A DNA stretch of 64,000 nucleotides from Arthonia radiata (Eukaryota > Ascomycota > Arthoniomycetes > Arthoniales > Arthoniaceae), in NCBI GenBank assembly GCA_002989075.1, contig PSQN01000012.1:620001-684000 (forward strand). The letters are read 5' to 3'. Below the pieces are notes generated by a model. That model saw only the letters and a program-made list of their open reading frames with translations. It was not told the origin of the DNA and did no database searches. Below, piece after piece: positions 57,043-64,000 of this stretch. Positions within the stretch are counted from its first letter, which is position 1. Each line of letters begins with the position of its first letter. A program made the translations under genes and the position numbers.

Positions 57043-58659
57043 TCACTGTCTACCACCCCTCCTGCCCCTGCCGAGTTCCTTCCTACTAATCGGGTCGTCG
57101 GGGAACACCCACCCCCGATTCCTTTTAGCATCCCTCTTCTCACGGCCCTCGGGCTTCAACATCCACCTGTCCCGCTCCAGATGAGTCTGGCGTGAACCTG
57201 CTGCTGGCGCGCCCACATCAAGCTGCCACTTACACTGGCCTGGCAAAGGGTTGTTCTTCGCGAGCATGTGCAGGTACCAAAGTGCTAAGCCTGCTGTCAA
57301 CTCGCCCTTGCCGCTGACTTCTAGTCTCACTGGCGCGGAGAGCTCCATGAATCCAAAGTAGGGAACGGCGTCTGTGCCGAGACGTACGCACACGAGCTCG
57401 ATCTCCGTGACGATGAAGCCGTAGCGGGCGTTGTGCTCGCGCATGTGCGCGTGCAGGCATGCGAGCTCGCGGAGGTAATCGATCTTTTGCGAGGGGCCAT
57501 CGGCGTGCATGCCGGAGTTCCAGGTGTTGAACGACCGCACGAGACCGACGACGCGACCTTTGATGCCCCCGGTGATGGTACGCTCGAAGTCGGTGTCGTA
57601 GTTGGCGAGGAAGTCAGGCAGCTGCTTGCCGAGCTGAGGCTTGTGCGCCTTCATAGAAAGCGGGCTCGTGCCGAGGCACACCTTAAGTGCTGCGTTGACT
57701 TTGGTCGTGAAGTGTGCGGTGTGGGCGTCGTGAAGCTGGGACAGCGTGTCTGGCTCGAGAGTAACCCGCGGTGGTGCGGGTAGCGCTGGCTCTGGCACGG
57801 GAAACTCAAGTAAAGACGTGAGATTCGGAATGGCGTTGATAGTGTCTAGCGAGAAGTCGGACCAGGTGCGGATGTTGCGAACGTCCCACCAGAAGTGTGT
57901 GTCCTGCTGGCGGTTTGGGACGGTATTGCGGCGGACAAGGCCGGGAGAGGGATTTGCAGCAGTGAGGTAGTCAAGCATGGTCGTCGCAGCTGGGGGTTCT
58001 GCATAGTTCTCGAAGAGGAGCTCTGGAGGAAGGAAGTTGGGCTGGCTCTGTTGGGGGACGGCTGCCTGAACGGGTGCGATGGTGGGGAGGTTGTTGAGCG
58101 GATTTGAGGCAGGTACGCTGGAAGAGCGGGTAATGTACTCAGGCATGCCACGAGTGGAGGGGCAAATGTACTTTCGAATGGCGGTTTCGTCCAAATTGGA
58201 AACAGAGGTGCCTCGTGAACGGCTGCGTGAGTCATTGCCGAAGGAGGGAGGCTCCGAGAGACGTGGTCCAAATTGCAGACCCGCATTCTCTGACACTGGA
58301 GTGAGCATGCTGTACTCCACTGGACTGGCCGAGGGACGATATTGAGGCTCAAAAGGGTCAAAGTCCATGGGAAAGCCGCTGCTGCTCGGGGAACTAGTGT
58401 TGCGCTTGTGGTGCGCCACCGATCCTGAGCCATGCTGCACTGTTTGGTCCTGAGACCGCACGCGTGGCAGCAGCTGAGGTCCACCTTGCTTGACGAAGAC
58501 AGGTGATCGTGGCGGTGTTGTCTGCTGGGTGTTGATTGAATGTGGCGAGCCATCGTGAGAGCCTGAAGAGCAGTCGGAGTAGACGCTGCCCGCGCTGTGA
58601 GGTTGAAGGTATTGGGTGAAGGTGATAGGAGGGGTCAATTGTCGGTTGCTGTCATACAT
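57043..58659 (-). CDS. conserved fungal protein of unknown function
   Basis: One uninterrupted 538-residue frame from the ATG at 58659. Residues 1-260 are Ser/Pro/Gln-rich and disordered-looking. From about 265 a globular domain begins with WWDVRNIRTWSDFSLDTI and continues with a FLANYDTDFERTI segment, RVVGLVRSFNTWNSGM, REHNARYGFIVTEIELVCVR, YFGFMELSAPVRL and TAGLALWYLHMLA. The end is basic (KRNRGWVFPDDPISRKELG). I recall this C-terminal domain as widespread in filamentous ascomycetes but know no established function; similar proteins have been labelled sialidase without an obvious basis in the sequence. The RYGFIVTEIELVCVR-type block is reminiscent of PD-(D/E)XK-like folds, but that is speculation. 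It is followed by about 2.5 kb with no gene. Confidence 0.8.
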   Translation of the reverse strand: MYDSNRQLTPPITFTQYLQPHSAGSVYSDCSSGSHDGSPHSINTQQTTPPRSPVFVKQGGPQLLPRVRSQDQTVQHGSGSVAHHKRNTSSPSSSGFPMDFDPFEPQYRPSASPVEYSMLTPVSENAGLQFGPRLSEPPSFGNDSRSRSRGTSVSNLDETAIRKYICPSTRGMPEYITRSSSVPASNPLNNLPTIAPVQAAVPQQSQPNFLPPELLFENYAEPPAATTMLDYLTAANPSPGLVRRNTVPNRQQDTHFWWDVRNIRTWSDFSLDTINAIPNLTSLLEFPVPEPALPAPPRVTLEPDTLSQLHDAHTAHFTTKVNAALKVCLGTSPLSMKAHKPQLGKQLPDFLANYDTDFERTITGGIKGRVVGLVRSFNTWNSGMHADGPSQKIDYLRELACLHAHMREHNARYGFIVTEIELVCVRLGTDAVPYFGFMELSAPVRLEVSGKGELTAGLALWYLHMLAKNNPLPGQCKWQLDVGAPAAGSRQTHLERDRWMLKPEGREKRDAKRNRGWVFPDDPISRKELGRGRRGGRQ

Positions 58660-60208
58660 CTTCGTTATGTTGTTTATTAAAGCAAGCCGCCTGGGCTGTT
58701 TCTAAGTTTTCTCCTGGGGTATCTTGACGCCTCAGAAATGCTAATCGCGAATGCCAATGCCAATGCTGTATTATGAATTAAGTCCTTGCCTTTTTGTGGA
58801 GACCTGCTCCAACCTGATGCTCAAACGGTATAGTGGTGGGTAACGGTGCGCAAGAGAAAAGAAAACAGGGACAGAAAGAAAATCGTTGGAGAAAATCTGC
58901 GTCAAGCAGTGGATGTTGATGGCTGAAGAAAGAGACAATCTGGCGGCGAACGAGCAGTGTTCTTATGCTCGACATGTTAGCGCCGAGCTCATGAGCGCCC
59001 TTGACCTCGCCAGAGTCGAGAGTAAACATTGAATCTGAAACATGACGCCGAGCGCTTTGGTGTGGGTACATGATCTACAGGATCGCAAGCCAACTGGGTC
59101 AAGAGCAGATGAAGCAGCGTCGTTCGGGATGAGTCAAGATCTGAAGCAGGGCAGCAATTCCGTAACAAGCGCGTCGCCCAGTCGTTGTGCGGTGAATGGG
59201 ATGCTGCATGTTTGAGATTAGCGCTGCAGTGGAGGTTTCATCTCTGTAAGCGCCGGCCTATACTGGACAAGCTGTGGACAATGCTCTGGCATGGCAGACC
59301 TCGGAAAGAGCAGGCTTGACTCGTCGGCAAGGTGATCCACTATAATTACGAGAGCTTTTTGGATCCGCTGGGCAGGTATCGGAGGTTCGCAAATGTGCCT
59401 CCGGCCATTAGAGACGTAAGATGCCGGCTCAAGACCGGCTTCGCACAGTCGTCGCCGCACTGTAGCAAAAGACCTCCGAAAAGCTCTTCAACTTCTCCAG
59501 TTTCGTCCTCTTAGGCGCCGACGTGCAGCAGCCCCGGAAAGGTCCCCACACAAGGTCAGCGGCTCCCAGACCCGGGCGAAAATCGCGGTGGCCGGGGCTA
59601 GAAAGTGGGCGCGTATAGCTCAACGCCGCACGCAAGCGCTGGACGCGTCCGGACGCGTTGATTGGGCAGACATGCTGACCCACAGGTTCCCGATGCCAGG
59701 AGGCTCAACCGCATCGTGACTTTGTAGATTGTTTCAAAGGTCAATAGACGGCGATGCTGCGTGATGGGCGCTATTCTGAACCATGAAGCATGCGTGAGGT
59801 TGAGCAAGAAGAGATGAAAGAAGGGGAAATTATGTAGACATGAAAAGAGTAAGGCGTCGCTACGAAAAGCTGTAAGACTACTTTGCAACTTCAATGACGC
59901 AGCAGTGTGCCACGATAGTCGATATCGGGCCGCATACGGAAAAGTCGCGCCAAGCGCTGGTGTTTCCAGGTGAAGTCATGCTCAGCGAAAGGTCGTTGGT
60001 CAAAGGTACTCACGAGTACAAAGAGCAATTGTGTTTCTGAACCTTGAGCACGCCGATCGGTGAAGGTGTTCGACGAGTATTTGAATGTATCCGTACTACC
60101 AGCGCCGAGCATACGTTAATGGTCTTGCCAAAGCATAGTACAATACCACAGCCAAACGCAATATCTACGGATTTCCTTCAAGTCTGTCCAATATGTATCC
60201 TTCACAAA
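58660..60208. other. intergenic, about 1.5 kb, nothing recognised
   Basis: Lies between the start of the 57-58.7 kb gene and the stop of the F-BAR gene. It should hold a long 5' leader or promoter for the former and the 3' UTR of the latter. No tRNA or small ORF convinced me. Confidence 0.5.
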
Positions 60209-63200
60209 TCAACAAGCTTGCAGATAGTTGCTCGGCACAAGCCCAGGCCTGCCCCGTTTGTTGACTACCTCAGCCTCCCACCATCCGTCATCTTGGTGCC
60301 GTAAGACTGCGAGCACGTCGCCCTTCATGAACGACAGCTCTTCCGGGATGGCGGCCTGGTACATGTACAATGCGCGCGCTGCGAGCAGAAGTTAGTTTCG
60401 AGCTTGACAGATGGAATGAGTACAACCTACCGTAGTGTATTATTGGTCTCCCTTCTTTCGACACCTGCTGTCCGCTCTGACCACCAGGTGCACCGAAGCT
60501 CTTACTTCGCGTCCTCTGAGGCATGCCTTGAGGCTGCGGTGCGCCATACGTACTCACCGGTCTCCCGCCAGCGTTGCTACGCGGAGGATACGGTCCTTGT
60601 GGCGCGTAACCTCGGTCACCTGGTGCAGGCGCTAGCTGCATCGTCATACCGTCCCCTGCTTGAGACCCAACAAATGCTGGCTGGGGTGATCTTGCACGCG
60701 GTATCTGGTCTGCTGGCATCGCGCCATAGCCCTGACGTTGCGCTCCGTATGGATCTGGATTGCGACCTTTGACTGGACTCGTTGACTGAGCTCGAGGCCT
60801 GCTGCCAGCGCTGGGGTTACCGCCTCCATTCAAGTATGGATTCGGCGAGGCTGCTCGTGGTAGATTGCCCTGACTCATACGATTAGGATTAGGCGAAGCG
60901 GCTCGAGGCAAGTTCGGTTGGCTCGTGCGGTTCATGCTACCGTCGCGATAGGATGCAGGTCTTGGAGACGTGCTTCGCATTGGCAGCGGACTGGTTGCGC
61001 GGTCTGGCGGCTGGCCCCCTCTCGTGCCTGGACGAGACTGAGGCGAGGATGCGTTGAACATATTTCGATTCTGTTCGGCAAAGCGTTGCGTTGTCTGTTG
61101 CATCTGTCGAGAGGTATGTGCCGGTTGAGGTGCACCAAGACGGCTCATCGGTTGTGGAGCTTGGCTGGCGTAAGATGGAGGCGGCGGCGCGCGATCTGGC
61201 ATCTGGCCTGGCTTCCCACGTGTAGGGATACTTGTGCTGCTACCAGCAGTGGACCCTGGTGCGGGCGTGGACATACCTGCGTACCTATCGGCAGACATCC
61301 GTACGGAAGATTGCTTCGTCAAGTCTTTCACGGCCGCCAGCGCCTGTGCCATCTCATCTTGACCGTCCACATTTTGCTTTCGCATCGGCTTGCGCTGCGC
61401 ATCTGGAGAGGCGACATCGAAGACGTTATTCCCCACGTTCAATTGAAAACTCGCGCGAGGGTCGGCAGGCTCAGGGCTGGGCGACATGCGACCGTTTGCT
61501 TGACCTCGCCCAAAAGGCATCCCAGATCTGGCTGTCCCAGCAGAGTTCGGCGCCCAAGTGTTGCGATTGTTTGTGGGGGCTGCGAACGACTGTGGCCGAT
61601 CCTTCTCAGATTTGCTCTTCCTGCGAAATGGGGACCGGTTCTGGAAGAATCCGCTTTTCTTTTTCTCAGCTTCTGGGGCTGAGCGTTGACTGAGATCACT
61701 GCTATCGAGGCCCTTCGTCGGTGATGGGGCTCCCAGTGAAGGCTCCTGGCTTGTGAAGGAATTATGATTAGAGTATTCGCTCTGAGAATCTCGGCTTGAG
61801 GGCCGAGCCGGGCTTGCGTTGGAGCTCAAGTCTGAATTGTTCGGAGGATTGATGCGACAGAATTGTGTCATACCATCAGCAGGATACTCGTTGTGTGGCA
61901 CCTCAGGGTATTCGTCAAGCTGTGAAGGTGGCGGAAAGCCGCGGCTGGAATTGCCGGAGGATCTAAAAGATGCTTCTTGCGGCGGACCTTGATGACGCAT
62001 GGGCTTGCGAGGCGTGTTGTCTGCACTGTTGGGTTGACTGACAAGAGGGCTGACATGCGCGCTGCCCATGCCCAAATCCTTTGCCAGACCAGAGTCGGGG
62101 TCGTGGTGCGAATCCAGCGTAGAAGGTTGTGGTGATGAGCTCCTGTAAGCTGGGTTCATGGTCCGTTGAAACTGCGCAACGGAATAGGCATCCTCAGCAG
62201 ATACATCTGAAGCGTTATCGTTGATATCACCGCGGCAAAAATTGATGAACTTCGGAGGATCAGGTATCTCTTGGCCGGTACCGCTTTCTTTGATGAATGT
62301 CATGATATCTTTCTCGACTTCACAGTCCTCCAAAGAGAGTCGTATTTTCTCACAAGACTACATAGCGTCAGTAATTGATGGAGTGGCCGGCCTGCTCAAC
62401 TTACAGCGTCATCGCTAACGCAGACCGTCGAAGCAATGTTTGCGAAACTCCATAAACTATTCTTCATGAAGTCAATTCGCTCTTCCTCCAAATCTTGAAA
62501 CTTCTGCATCTGATCAGCCTAGGTCACCATTGGAAGTATGCTACCATCACCTACGTCGCACGCTGCTTTCCACTCGCGGTTCCAACGCCCCGTGGTTTCT
62601 TCAACAACCTTGACCGATTGCTCATACTCGTTCTGCGTCGCGGAAAGCTGAATCTGAGTCTTCTCAAGTTTGGCTTTGTTCTTTCGCTCTTCTTGCCCCA
62701 TTACCATATGTCCCTGGGCTAGGTAGCCCTTGATCTTGAGGCAGTCCTGCTCATACTTGTCGCGCGACTGTTTCACTGTAAGTTTGAGTCCAGAACTTTT
62801 GAGGTACCGACGTGCGCACCTTATTCAGTGTATGCATCTGTTGCGTCTTGACCTTGAGCAGCTTCTCAACGCCTGTCTGTACGATCTTTCTGCGCTCTTT
62901 CATTCCTCCAGAAAAAGCAGCCAGCTGCTCGTCAAGTTCGCTTCGCATTTGCTGCGCAATGTTCTGATGCGATCTGCCCATCGACTCAACCTCGCCTCGG
63001 ACGATATCGAGGGACATGCGCAGCGTGCCTCCTTCAGCGGAGCCCAAAGGCTTGCGAGCTAGGCCAAGGAGCTTTCGAGAGTATTCTTCTTCTAGGGCGG
63101 CGCGTGCTGAGCATTGTTAGTGTTGTGTCAGACAGACGTATATCAGGACTCGTACCCGAATAGAAAGCTTTCAGCTCATCGCTCGTAGTTTTCGCGCCTT

Positions 63201-63354
63201 GCATGCGATCGAGCAGTGGACCGACGCCGGCGTCATCTCTGCCCCAAAAATTATTTGCAACTACGTTTCGTCAGTATCAACAAGCTTGGGGACTGTATCG
63301 GGATTGCGCACAGGAAAGCGACACGGACGGTGGCTCCACCACAGTTCCAGGCAT
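60209..63354 (-). CDS. F-BAR/SH3 cytokinesis protein, Cdc15/Imp2/Hof1 type
   Basis: Seven exons: 63354-63312, 63260-63156, 63106-62820, 62767-62555, 62509-62405, 62357-60431 and 60378-60209, with six introns of 45-52 nt. They total 2850 nt, 949 residues. The F-BAR domain (about 14-270) starts LSFANNFWGRDDAGVGPLLD, continues with ARAALEEEYSRKLLGLA and DKYEQDCLKIKGYLAQG, and ends ESGTGQEIPDPPKFI. A long Ser/Pro/Arg/Asn-rich disordered linker (about 290-880) contains repeated NLPRAASPNP units and many SP sites. The last about 55 residues are an SH3 domain (ALYMYQAAIPEELSFMKGD, DDGWWEAEV, GLVPSNYL). In yeasts such proteins bind the plasma membrane at the division site and link it to formins and septum synthesis. 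The linker's SP/RS sites suggest phospho-control, as for Cdc15. Confidence 0.9.
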
Positions 63355-63933
63355 GGTGGGCGCGGTGCCCGGAGTCTCGTAGAAAAGATGCGGTCACTTC
63401 TGTGTTGATGACCAAATGTGATCTCAAAATTATTGCAGGTAGGACAGCTAAGGACCAGAACGCAGGGATTACACGCGGTTTTCACTGCATATTCGCGATC
63501 GCCTTTTTTGTTGATATGGGTCGGATGAGCTCCGTGCGTGTTGCCATAGCAACGAGTAACGCACGGGCCATTCACTCTCGGCGCCTGGCAAAGCCACGCA
63601 TTGATTGTAGAAAGGCCCAGAAATGGCTATGCCGAGATTTCTTCATGCTTCTGAAACTCTTCTTGGTATTGTGCGATACGGAACTATTGCTTTCGCTCGC
63701 GGCTCGCACTCGAATCCAACATTGGGGTGTCTGTCCCGAGACCCGAACCTTGTCCATTTTGAGATCCCTTTTCAGATGCATACTCACAACTTTTGAGTCA
63801 ATGTGTAAAAGCAGATTGTCGGCTCATGTATCAAATAGCCAGAGAAGAGAATCTGCAATTTTGCAACATTCGCGGTCCTCCATCGTACAAATGCTCTTTT
63901 CGATCAACCCTCGATGAAGGGCTAAAGCGTGGC
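63355..63933. other. intergenic, F-BAR promoter side and 3' UTR of the edge gene
   Basis: About 580 bp with no gene. The long plus-strand frame that covers it runs antisense to the first F-BAR exons and has no domain. Confidence 0.5.
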
Positions 63934-64000
63934 TCAGTGCTGTCCATACTGGCTGCCGTACTGATTGCTCCAGCCACCGCGCCCACCATAGTTGTTGTTA
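63934..64000 (-). CDS. C-terminal end of a Gly/Asn/Tyr-rich protein (partial)
   Basis: On the minus strand the window edge opens into NNNYGGRGGWSNQYGSQY followed by GQH and TGA at 63936-63934. Such Gly/Tyr/Asn/Arg-rich tails with RGG are common on fungal RNA-binding proteins, but only 21 codons are visible. The identity cannot be settled. Confidence 0.5.
   Translation of the reverse strand, partial: NNNYGGRGGWSNQYGSQYGQH

Noticed and set aside
57846-58553. Minus-strand frame of 235 codons
   Set aside because: Shifted-frame shadow of the 538-residue protein; Ser/Thr/Pro-rich without a domain.
60918-61682. Plus-strand frame of 254 codons
   Set aside because: Antisense to the disordered linker of the F-BAR protein; Arg/Trp/Cys-rich composition with no domain.
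63216-63917. Plus-strand frame of 233 codons at the right end
   Set aside because: Overlaps the first F-BAR exons on the other strand, starts without a convincing ATG context and shows no domain.
1-64000. CRISPR arrays, operons or bacterial-type mobile elements
   Set aside because: The sequence is eukaryotic (introns, LTR retrotransposons, RIP); no regularly spaced repeats of CRISPR type were seen.
1-64000. tRNA or rRNA genes
   Set aside because: I looked for cloverleaf B-box motifs and rRNA-like stretches by eye and found none that held; a covariance-model search would be needed to exclude them.

Overview
The window reads as nuclear DNA from a filamentous ascomycete (Pezizomycotina; a dothideomycete is plausible but not proven). 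Three things point there: short GT-AG introns of 45-78 nt with CTNAY branch points, fungus-specific families (Pth11-like rhodopsin proteins, NACHT-ankyrin STAND proteins, AidB-like acyl-CoA dehydrogenase, a Cdc15/Imp2-type F-BAR protein), and a transposon block carrying the mark of repeat-induced point mutation (RIP). In that block CA and TG are scarce, TA is in excess, CpG is partly kept, and the stops inside old reading frames are nearly all TAA/TAG where Gln or Trp is expected.

Layout. Positions 1-29119 are a nested retrotransposon graveyard. From left to right it holds a Ty3/gypsy integrase remnant; a Ty1/copia element on the minus strand (1466-6842) with an assembly gap; more gypsy sequence; a gypsy LTR with gag, protease and the start of RT (9937-13155); a complete-length minus-strand chromovirus (13156-19154); an extremely AT-rich gypsy remnant split by a copia solo LTR; and a structurally complete plus-strand chromovirus (22778-28683) with a 5-bp target duplication. 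No working gene was found there. At about 29120 the composition switches abruptly to normal genic DNA.

The genic part holds a PYM/WIBG homologue (+, 29335), a CYSTM-type Cys-rich protein (-), an MFS transporter of the Dal5/Tna1 type (-), an AidB-like acyl-CoA dehydrogenase (-), a Pth11-like seven-helix protein (-), and a transaldolase (+) divergent from it. A second, small AT-rich island (40.5-41.66 kb) with an unmutated solo LTR follows, then about 3 kb with no recognisable gene but a diverged direct duplication. Next come a broken secreted Cys/Ser-rich protein gene (44.9-45.6 kb), a 1433-residue NACHT-ankyrin protein (-), two related single-pass membrane proteins (-), a conserved fungal protein of unknown function (-), a seven-exon F-BAR/SH3 cytokinesis protein (-), and the last codons of a Gly/Asn/Tyr-rich protein at the right edge.

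Exon structures were built by hand from splice signals and protein continuity. Each multi-exon model closes to a whole number of codons, which supports it, but none has been checked against transcripts. The most unusual signals are the copia element whose flanks carry the same 374 bp of gypsy sequence, the unmutated solo LTR next to RIP-mutated relatives, and the membrane-protein pair beside the NACHT-ankyrin gene.
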